From Defluviitaleaceae bacterium (GTDB taxonomy: Bacteria; Bacillota; Clostridia; Lachnospirales; WQUN01): a stretch of 64,000 nt of DNA. Position 1 is the stretch's first letter; the number at the start of each line of letters is the position of its first letter. Where the stretch lies: the NCBI GenBank assembly GCA_009781755.1, contig WQVD01000012.1, forward strand, positions 1 through 64,000, given 5' to 3'. Of this stretch, positions 35,487 to 42,663 are shown piece by piece. Position numbers and translations under genes: made by a program. Under the pieces are notes generated by a model, which saw only the letters and a program-made list of their open reading frames with translations, was not told the DNA's origin and did not search any database.

Positions 35487-36392
35487 ATGCACTGCGGAAT
35501 CATGGTCAATTACCGATGCACTGCGGCGTGCCAGCACTGCCTGTACGCCTCAAGCCCCGCGTGGGAATGCGGCTATATGCCCGAAGCTGTCACGCAGGCA
35601 GCATGCCAAACCCTTCGCCAACACGGCTGCACCAGTATTCACATTGGTGGCGGCGAGCCTTTCATGGATTTTGCTGGCCTGTGCACCATCGCGCAAATCG
35701 CCCGCGACCACGGCATCACCATCGAATATGTAGAAACCAACGCCTACTGGGCTACGGACGACGCCCACATTGTTGAATGCTTGCACAAATTACAACAAGT
35801 GGGCATCGACGCGTTCTGCATTTCCAACGATGCATACCACGCAGAATTTATTGATCCCGTCCTACCCGCCCGCCTAGTCAACGTATGCCGACGGGAAGGC
35901 TTCGGCCATTTTGTATGGCAAACAAGGCTTAATGGCCTACGCTTCAATGGCCGCGCCACCCAACTCGAAGAAGCCCACTTCCCCAAAAAATCAATAGATG
36001 CTTTGTTAAAAGAAGCCGAGGTGCGCGGCGGTTGCCGCAACTTGCTTTCCACCAATCACTTTCATGTGGATATGTATGGGCGGTTTATCCCCCCCGGCTG
36101 CACAGGCATCATCCTCCCACTGGAAGAAGCGCTAAAGGGCACGCTCCACAAGCAAGCAACCGCGTACCATTCCGATTGGCGCGAGAATATCGCCGTTACC
36201 TACCCCGCTTTCATTGCACTGTACAACGGTGGTGCCGCTGCGTTGTATGCGCTGGCGCGTAAACACGGCTTCCAAGCGGATGAAAATGGTTATCCGTCGG
36301 TTTGCAATCTTTGCTTCCACATGCGCAAATTTTTGAGTGAACACCCCGGCTTTGATGAGTTGGATGAGGCGCATTACCGCCACGCACGGTGA
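35487..36392 (+). CDS. Radical SAM protein
   Basis: A 301-residue protein with the iron-sulfur motif CTAACQHC at residues about 11-18 and IHIGGGEPFMD (the GGE motif that holds SAM) near residue 51. Cysteines in PPGCTG and VCNLCF near the C terminus may bind a second cluster, but a full SPASM domain is not evident. The reaction is unknown. GGAGG precedes the ATG, two bases after the amylase stop, so the two are probably co-expressed. Confidence 0.85.
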   Translation: MHCGIMVNYRCTAACQHCLYASSPAWECGYMPEAVTQAACQTLRQHGCTSIHIGGGEPFMDFAGLCTIAQIARDHGITIEYVETNAYWATDDAHIVECLHKLQQVGIDAFCISNDAYHAEFIDPVLPARLVNVCRREGFGHFVWQTRLNGLRFNGRATQLEEAHFPKKSIDALLKEAEVRGGCRNLLSTNHFHVDMYGRFIPPGCTGIILPLEEALKGTLHKQATAYHSDWRENIAVTYPAFIALYNGGAAALYALARKHGFQADENGYPSVCNLCFHMRKFLSEHPGFDELDEAHYRHAR

Positions 36393-36404
36393 ATAATGGA
36401 TTGA

Positions 36405-36431
36405 TTGACGGCTTAATCACACCGCTATAAA
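36405..36431 (+). promoter_or_regulatory. Possible promoter of the RelB/YafQ pair
   Basis: TTGACG and TATAAA are 15 bases apart, shorter than the ideal, 35 bases upstream of the antitoxin start. It is the best match in the gap 36393-36465. Confidence 0.35.
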
Positions 36432-36465
36432 ATGAACACAAACAATAACAAAACGAGGTGCTTTA

Positions 36466-36741
36466 ATGTCAGTGCAAGTTTCTACGCGAATTGATAAAGC
36501 GACAAAGACCGCATTCGACCACGTTTGCGAACGTATTGGCACTACACCTTCCAACGCATTGAGCATGTTTATTAAAAGCGTCATCAACCACAACGGCATC
36601 CCTTTTATGTTGCAATTTCCCCATGAAAAAACCCCTTCCGCCGATATGCTTGAAGCCATGGAAGATGTTCGCCTCCGCCGCAACTTGCATGGGCCTTATG
36701 ACACGGTTGACGATGCCATGCGTGCTTTGTTGGAGGATTGA
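36466..36741 (+). CDS. RelB/DinJ-family antitoxin
   Basis: A 91-residue protein with the ribbon-helix-helix start typical of RelB/DinJ: MSVQVSTRIDKATKTAFDHVCERIGTTPSNALSMFIKSVI. The C-terminal half would bind the toxin. ACGAGG precedes the start. It should neutralise the YafQ-like protein encoded one base downstream and repress the pair. Confidence 0.88.
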   Translation: MSVQVSTRIDKATKTAFDHVCERIGTTPSNALSMFIKSVINHNGIPFMLQFPHEKTPSADMLEAMEDVRLRRNLHGPYDTVDDAMRALLED

Positions 36742-36742
36742 A

Positions 36743-37021
36743 ATGTACAAAATCGAATTTACCAATAAAATGAAGCGCGACGTTAAGCGAATGGTCAAAC
36801 GTGGAAAGAACATGACCAAGCTAGCCGCCGCGCTTCATTTATTATCAACGGGTGCAACCCTGCCACCTACATATCGTGACCACCAATTGCATGGCAAACT
36901 TAAGGAATATCGCGAATGCCACATTGAAGGCGATTGGTTACTTATTTATCAAATTATTGAAGACATACTCATATTATCCGCGGCCGGAACCGGTACCCAC
37001 GCGGATTTATTTAACATGTAA
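36743..37021 (+). CDS. YafQ-family mRNA-interferase toxin
   Basis: A 92-residue basic protein of the RelE/YafQ superfamily: YKIEFTNKMKRDVKRMVKRGKNM at the start, then RDHQLHGKLKEYRECHIEGDWLLIYQI, where the central His and the DWLLIY strand are family hallmarks. YafQ toxins cut messages on the ribosome. It follows its antitoxin directly, and its stop abuts the convergent mreB gene. Confidence 0.88.
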   Translation: MYKIEFTNKMKRDVKRMVKRGKNMTKLAAALHLLSTGATLPPTYRDHQLHGKLKEYRECHIEGDWLLIYQIIEDILILSAAGTGTHADLFNM

Positions 37022-38032
37022 TTATTTATACGGATCAATCACGTCCAGCTTGCCTTCGGAGAGATATTCGATGTAGCGGCCGGTGCCTATGGCTACGCAG
37101 TTGACGGGATCTTCGGCTACGTAGGTGTTGATGCCAGTGCGTTCGGCCAGGAGCTTGTCTAAGCCGTACAACAGGCAACCGCCGCCGGTCATGAGGATAC
37201 CGTAGTCGGCGATGTCGCTTACGAGTTCGGGTGGGGTGCGTTCTAGTACGCGGCATACGGCATCTACGATGGCCATGATGCACTCGTAGAGGGCTTCGTG
37301 CATTTCTTCGGAGGTTATTTCCATGGTTTTGGGCAGGCCGGTGAGGAGGTCACGGCCGCGCACGTCCATGGATACGGATTCGGTACGGTTGAAAGCGGTG
37401 CCGATGAGGATTTTCATGTCCTCGGCGGTGCGTTCGCCGATGAGCAGGTTGTTGCGGCGGCGCATGTGGCGGATGATGGCTTCATCGAAGTGGTTACCCG
37501 CTACCTTGATAGAGTTTTTTTCTACCGTGCCGCCTAGGGAGATAACGGCTACGTCGGTGGTGCCGCCGCCGATGTCTACCACCATGGTGCCGCGCGGTGC
37601 GGCAATGTCAATGCCCGCACCAATGGCCGCGGCGATGGGCTCTTCGATTACATATACTTGGCGGGCACCGGCTTGACGAGCGGCTTCTTCTACGGCGCGG
37701 CGCTCTACTTCGGTGACGTTGGACGGCACACAAATGGCAATGCGCGGCTTGCGGAACAAGGGGCGGCCAATGGCTTTGGCGATGAAGTACTTGAGCATTT
37801 TTTCCGTGTAGTGGTAGTCGGAAATCACGCCTTCACGCATGGGTTGCAAGGCTACGATGTTGCCCGGTGTGCGGCCCAACATGCTGCGCGCTTCTTCGCC
37901 CACAGCCAAGATGGTATCCGTTTCTTTGTTGACGGCGATAACGCTGGGTTCCTTTAAGATCGGCCCTTTGCCACGGATGTAGACGATGATGGTGGCCGTG
38001 CCTAGGTCGATGCCGATGTCTGTTTTAAACAT
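37022..38032 (-). CDS. mreB: Rod-shape protein of the MreB/Mbl family
   Basis: A 336-residue bacterial actin that organises side-wall synthesis. The phosphate-1 motif is IGIDLGTATIIVYI, the phosphate-2 motif VVDIGGGTTDVAVISLGG, and the adenosine motif ILMTGGGCLLYGLDK. A hydrophobic N-terminal stretch is short, as in Gram-positive homologues. No mreC or mreD is adjacent, so it may be an Mbl- or MreBH-type paralogue. AAAGGAG precedes the start. Confidence 0.92.
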   Translation of the reverse strand: MFKTDIGIDLGTATIIVYIRGKGPILKEPSVIAVNKETDTILAVGEEARSMLGRTPGNIVALQPMREGVISDYHYTEKMLKYFIAKAIGRPLFRKPRIAICVPSNVTEVERRAVEEAARQAGARQVYVIEEPIAAAIGAGIDIAAPRGTMVVDIGGGTTDVAVISLGGTVEKNSIKVAGNHFDEAIIRHMRRRNNLLIGERTAEDMKILIGTAFNRTESVSMDVRGRDLLTGLPKTMEITSEEMHEALYECIMAIVDAVCRVLERTPPELVSDIADYGILMTGGGCLLYGLDKLLAERTGINTYVAEDPVNCVAIGTGRYIEYLSEGKLDVIDPYK

Positions 38033-38063
38033 AAACGCTCCTTTGCTGCACAGGTGGAAGGGG

Positions 38064-39719
38064 CTATTTTTTATTCCATTTTTTGTTCCACTTCTTCTCT
38101 AATGAAACGGACGCTGCAATATTTTTGGCATGTTCGGAGCTGCGTTCCAAGTCGTTGATCATGTCGGTAAAGAGGACGCCGCTTTCGGGTTGGCAGGTGC
38201 CGGTTTTTAGGCGTTCGATGTGGTTTTCTATGAGATTTTCGGCCAGGAAGCGGATTTTTTTGGATTCGGCTTTGATATCGTCGGTTTTTTTCTTGTCTTG
38301 TGTTTCGTACACGCGCAGGGATTTGTGGGTGTTGGCGATGACTTTTTCTGCCAAGGCTTTTAATTCGGCTTGGGCGGCTTCGGAGAATTGCAAGCCGTTG
38401 TTGTTCATGTCTTTTGCGTAGTCGGCAATGTTGGCGGCGTGGTCGCCGATGCGCTCGATATCGGCCAAGATGATGAACATCTTACCAATTTGCTTGGCCT
38501 CGGTGGGGTTGAGCCGCATGGCGTTGATGGACACCAACTTGGCAGCGATTTTGTGGTTGAGGAAGTCGATGATCTTCTCGTTGTTTCGTACTTGTTTGGA
38601 TTTTTCGTCGTTGTTTTCAAAGAAGGCCTCAATGGCCAAAGCGAAGTTTTCGTTGGCGATGGTACCCATGCGGCACAACTCGAGCTGGGCGTTGGGTACG
38701 GCAATGGAAGGCTTGGTGTTAAGGGGCGAATCGAGGTACATCAGGCGCTTTTCGTGTGATGCCGCTTGATTTTGTTCGTTGATGGGAACGATTTTCTCCA
38801 TCAGCTTGGCGATGTATGAGATAAACGGCAACAACAAAAACATAGTGGCAAAGTTGTATAACATATGGAACATGGCTGCCTGCCGCGCAGGCTCGTACCA
38901 TGTATCCGTAAACCAACCCAAAATCGCCGGGAACAATAAAATCACGGTACCGAATACCGACGACCCAATGACATCATACATAATATGAAACAACGCCGCC
39001 CGCTTGGACTCGCGATTGGCGGGTATAGACGCAATCACCGTAGTAAAGCTCGTGCCGATATTCACGCCCAACAGGATAAAAGCTGTTGTTGTAAACGGAA
39101 TTGGTACGCCGCTGAGCAGCAACGCAACCAAAATCCCCGTAGTAGCTGTCGAACTTTGAATAATGGCCGTAAAAACCATACCCGCCAGCAACGCCAGCAA
39201 CGGATTGGTAAAATTGACCAAGAAATTGACAAAGGCTTCATTATCGCGCAACGCACGCATGGGTCCGCCCATGACGGTCACACCAAAAAACAACACGCCA
39301 AAACCCAGCACAATATAACCAATATTCTTCACCCGGCGCGTCCGGCCAAAGATATAAATAATCGCACCGATAAAAATCATAATCGGTGCGATATCGCTAA
39401 CCCCAAAAGCAATCAATTGTGCGCTAAAAGTCGTACCCACATTGGCACCCATAATAATGCCAATCGATTGGAACAAATTGAGCATGCCCGAATTAACAAA
39501 ACTGACGGTCATAATCGTAACTGCCGTAGAAGAATTTATCGTAATGGTAGCCACAATGCCCACAATCACCGCCAAAAAGCGGTTGGACGTAGCCTTGCGC
39601 AATATCCCCTGCATTTTATCGCCCGCGGCTTGCTCTAACCCGCCGGACATGATCTTCATGCCAAACAGAAACAGCCCCAAGCCACCCAATACCATAAATA
39701 TATCTTGCCAACCTAACAT
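38064..39719 (-). CDS. Na/Pi-cotransporter family protein with PhoU-like domain
   Basis: A 551-residue membrane protein. The first 310 residues hold the NptA/PNaS repeats (NSSTAVTIMTVSFVNSGM and IIQSSTATTGILVALL are the paired QSS/NSS-type motifs), about eight membrane helices in all. Residues about 340-540 are a soluble PhoU-like helical domain (DIERIGDHAANIADYA). It probably imports phosphate with sodium. The start is set at 39719 by the MLGWQDIFMVLGGLGLFLFG opening; the frame stays open for 113 more codons, but those lie across the long inverted repeat and are not protein-like. Confidence 0.9.
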   Translation of the reverse strand: MLGWQDIFMVLGGLGLFLFGMKIMSGGLEQAAGDKMQGILRKATSNRFLAVIVGIVATITINSSTAVTIMTVSFVNSGMLNLFQSIGIIMGANVGTTFSAQLIAFGVSDIAPIMIFIGAIIYIFGRTRRVKNIGYIVLGFGVLFFGVTVMGGPMRALRDNEAFVNFLVNFTNPLLALLAGMVFTAIIQSSTATTGILVALLLSGVPIPFTTTAFILLGVNIGTSFTTVIASIPANRESKRAALFHIMYDVIGSSVFGTVILLFPAILGWFTDTWYEPARQAAMFHMLYNFATMFLLLPFISYIAKLMEKIVPINEQNQAASHEKRLMYLDSPLNTKPSIAVPNAQLELCRMGTIANENFALAIEAFFENNDEKSKQVRNNEKIIDFLNHKIAAKLVSINAMRLNPTEAKQIGKMFIILADIERIGDHAANIADYAKDMNNNGLQFSEAAQAELKALAEKVIANTHKSLRVYETQDKKKTDDIKAESKKIRFLAENLIENHIERLKTGTCQPESGVLFTDMINDLERSSEHAKNIAASVSLEKKWNKKWNKK

Positions 39720-39808
39720 GCATTCACGCCCATTTTGTAAAAATTTGTCGCAATTCCCACAATAACATATGCAAAGGTGGTTCGCAATTGTTGCGGCGGG
39801 GTTGCGTT

Positions 39809-40037
39809 GCGGGCAGGGGATTGGGAAAACGCGGCTGTGCGGTTTTTGGTGGTTTGCGATGCGTGCGCGCTTAGTGCTTGCGTTAGTCAACTTTTTGAAT
39901 CCTTGCGCGGGGCTGGTATAGCGCTTGCAACTGACGTTGCAAGGAGTCAAAAAGTTGACTAACGCAAGCACTAAGCGCGCACGCATCGCAAACCACCAAA
40001 AACCGCAAGGCCGCTTATTTCCCAATCCCCTGCCCGC
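39809..40037. repeat. Long near-perfect inverted repeat, arms about 97 bp
   Basis: The left arm (39809-39906) and right arm (39939-40037) match as reverse complements over almost their full length. Differences are confined to a short patch near 39830/40010 and one base near 39899. The 32-base spacer includes TTGCAACTGACG, so the inner end can instead form CTTGCAA...TTGCAAG. The structure would fold into one very long hairpin in RNA of either strand. It contains no gene and no recognisable transposase fragment. Confidence 0.85.
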
Positions 40038-40116
40038 ACGCACGCCAAAACATGGCAAACCTAGTGCGTAAGGGATAGGATTTACTGATTGTAGTTTGAT
40101 ATGCGTGCGATAATTT

Positions 40117-40260
40117 TCAGTTGGTCACGGAGCGTGACATACTGAAATTGCTGAAGCCACTTGCGGGCACTTATTTGTTGCGCAACGCGGTTGCGCTTCA
40201 AATGGCGTTTTTCCTACTTTACTTGGATATGCCGGCGGCTTCAGTTTATTAGCGGGACTA
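40117..40260. repeat. Cluster of hairpins upstream of moxR
   Basis: Within the same 761-base gene-free stretch (39720-40480) are: TTTCAG...CTGAAA enclosing GTCACG-GAG-CGTGAC (about 40117-40148); CTGAAGCC (40153) paired with GGCTTCAG about 80 bases later, enclosing GCGCAAC-GCG-GTTGCGC; and ATTAG-CGGG-ACTAAT. The rest of the gap, 40261-40480, shows only the moxR ribosome site and weak AT-rich promoter-like boxes. Confidence 0.6.
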
Positions 40261-40480
40261 ATAGACTGGCTGCACTAGACCCAACCCACTTGCATTAATT
40301 TACTAAGTTTTTCTTATGCGAAGCGCGGTGGATAACGCGGGCGTGACAAAGCTGTAAAAACCGCACTCGCGCAATAGCAATCGCCTGCATCCCCGCGCGG
40401 GCTGTGCCCGCTTTCTTGCGTTGCATGAAAAAAAGAGATATATTAATATGATACAAGTCGTGTAACTAGGAGGATTTCCC

Positions 40481-41443
40481 ATGACAAACGCAAAAATCAT
40501 CAATAATGGACAAGCCGTTAATGCCATGAAAGCGGTTATTAATAATGTAGAGAAGGTCATCGTGGGCAAGCGTTATGCGATTGAGTTGGTGATGACTACG
40601 TTGGCTTGCCGCGGTCATGTATTGATTGAGGACGTGCCAGGGGTGGGCAAGACGAGTTTGGTGGGTGCGCTGGCCAAGTCGGTGGACGGGTCATTTAAGC
40701 GGATACAGTTTACGCCGGATATTATGCCTTCGGACATTACGGGTTATTCGGCTTTTTCGCCCAAGACGGGTGAGTTTGAATATCGTGCGGGCGCGGTGAT
40801 GAGCCAGTTTGTGTTGGCGGACGAAATTAATCGGACTTCACCCAAGACGCAATCGAGCTTGCTTGAGGTTATGGAAGAAAACACCGTTACCGTGGACGGC
40901 GAAACGTATGAAGTACCACAACCGTTTATCGTGCTTGCTACGCAAAATCCGGTCGAATACTTGGGCACCTATGCGTTACCCGAAGCACAACTTGACCGCT
41001 TTTTTATGAAAATTTCGCTGGGATATCCGGATGATAAAGAGGAAGCGAAGATGCTGGATCGCTTCAAAGGCCGCAGCCCGCTGGCTACATTGCAACCCGT
41101 AGCTACAGGCGAGGACATTGTAGCCATCCAAGGATTGGTGGAAGCAATACATGTAGATGCTTCAATTAACGATTATATCGTCAGCATCACGCGGTATACG
41201 CGCAACCACGGCGATGTACAGCTGGGCGCCAGCCCCCGTGCGGGCTTGTGCTTGTACAAAGCCGCGCAGGCGTGGGCCATGTACAACGGCCGTGACTATG
41301 TCATCCCCGACGATGTGATCCGCATGGCACCGCATGTACTGCCGCACCGCGTACTTATGCGGCAGGAAGCCGCCGTCAAAAAGACCCGCGTCACCGACAT
41401 TATCAACCAAGCGTTGAGTGAGGCCACCGGAGCCATACGGTAA
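40481..41443 (+). CDS. MoxR-family AAA ATPase
   Basis: A 320-residue AAA+ ATPase. Walker A is EDVPGVGKTSL near residue 50, Walker B VLADEINRTSPKTQS, sensor 1 VLATQNPVEYLGTY and sensor 2 ASPRAG. MoxR proteins act as chaperones or switches for proteins encoded beside them, often with DUF58 and transglutaminase genes exactly as here. CTAGGAGG precedes the start. Its stop shares a base with the next start (TAATG). Confidence 0.93.
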   Translation: MTNAKIINNGQAVNAMKAVINNVEKVIVGKRYAIELVMTTLACRGHVLIEDVPGVGKTSLVGALAKSVDGSFKRIQFTPDIMPSDITGYSAFSPKTGEFEYRAGAVMSQFVLADEINRTSPKTQSSLLEVMEENTVTVDGETYEVPQPFIVLATQNPVEYLGTYALPEAQLDRFFMKISLGYPDDKEEAKMLDRFKGRSPLATLQPVATGEDIVAIQGLVEAIHVDASINDYIVSITRYTRNHGDVQLGASPRAGLCLYKAAQAWAMYNGRDYVIPDDVIRMAPHVLPHRVLMRQEAAVKKTRVTDIINQALSEATGAIR

Positions 41444-42663
41444 TGCGGCGCAACCGCATCTTATACTTATTATTGCTGGCCATTACCGGCGCAGTTGCTT
41501 ATGTTTACGGCGAGCGGCTGCTTTACGTTGCGCTGGCGGTACTGGTGATTATGCCGGTGGCGTCGCTGGTATTAACCTTCATTTTGTTGTATGTACTGCG
41601 CGTGGAACAAACCCTGCCACAAGCCGTGGTCAAGGGCGAACGCGCATTGATTCGATTACACTTGCGCAATGTCTCCCCCGCGTTTTTCGGCAGCATCGCA
41701 TGCAATTTCCACACCGACGACTTCGCGCTGGAAATGGAAGAAGCCATCACCATGTGGCTGCGCGCCCCCAGCGAAATGCAAAATTTTGATGACCGCTACC
41801 GCGGTGTCAAGCAAGAAATCCCCTTCAGCGTCAAGTATCGCGGGCAATTTAACGTGGGGCTCAAGTCCATCCGCGCCACGGACTTGCTGGGGCTCTTCCG
41901 CCTAACGCGCCGCATGAACCGCAAAAAGGATTTGCTGGTATTGCCGCGCGTCATCGCATTGGATTCACTGCCGCTGGCCACGCATTTGCTCACGCAAGCC
42001 CATTCCCGCTTCGATATCAAGGACGAGGACTACACCACCATTTCCGACATCCGCCCCTACTTGCAAACCGACTCCATCAAGCGCGTACACTGGAAGCTCA
42101 CCGCCAAACGCAACGAATGGCTCGTCAAAAATTTCCAATCCAACGCGCTCAACAAAGTGACCATGCTGCTAGACACGCGCCGGCTGCCCATCGGCTACCG
42201 CGAGCAAATAGTGCTGGAGGACAGCATTTTGGAAATGGCCTTGGGTGTGGCGCGTTTTTGCCTGTACCGAGGCATGCCCGTGGAGCTAACCGTGGGCGAA
42301 GGCGCAACCGTAGCATGCCACAACCCCGCTTCATTCGAGACGATTTACCACTTGGCCGCGCAAATAGAATTTAACCCGCAGCCCACGTATACGCCGCTGT
42401 CTATGATTGCGCACTGCTTAAACGACGCCAGCGGTTATTTGAACGCCATGATCTTCACCACGCGGCTGGACGGCGAACTCTATGAACGCCTGCTCAACGG
42501 CAAAAACAACGGCCACTACTTAGCCATCTACTACTTCCCCACCGTCATCAAAGACGCCGATTCAGAAGAAATCTTCCGTATGTTGGAAGACAGCGGCGCA
42601 CCTATATTCCGCGTAGAAGACGACATGTACGCGGAAGCAGAGGAGGACAATGATGCGGCATAA
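41443..42663 (+). CDS. DUF58-domain membrane protein
   Basis: A 406-residue protein with two N-terminal membrane helices (residues about 5-50) and a DUF58/VWA-like domain. The DUF58 hallmark is FDIKDEDYTTISDIRPYLQTDSIKRVHWKLTA, of which the stretch D-x-R-x-Y...D...I-H-W is diagnostic. It is the standard partner of MoxR ATPases. The stop overlaps the transglutaminase gene. Confidence 0.9.
   Translation: MRRNRILYLLLLAITGAVAYVYGERLLYVALAVLVIMPVASLVLTFILLYVLRVEQTLPQAVVKGERALIRLHLRNVSPAFFGSIACNFHTDDFALEMEEAITMWLRAPSEMQNFDDRYRGVKQEIPFSVKYRGQFNVGLKSIRATDLLGLFRLTRRMNRKKDLLVLPRVIALDSLPLATHLLTQAHSRFDIKDEDYTTISDIRPYLQTDSIKRVHWKLTAKRNEWLVKNFQSNALNKVTMLLDTRRLPIGYREQIVLEDSILEMALGVARFCLYRGMPVELTVGEGATVACHNPASFETIYHLAAQIEFNPQPTYTPLSMIAHCLNDASGYLNAMIFTTRLDGELYERLLNGKNNGHYLAIYYFPTVIKDADSEEIFRMLEDSGAPIFRVEDDMYAEAEEDNDAA

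Noticed and set aside
39720-40058. 113-codon N-terminal extension of the Na/Pi-cotransporter gene
   Set aside because: It runs across the long inverted repeat, is not protein-like, and the family start lies at 39719.
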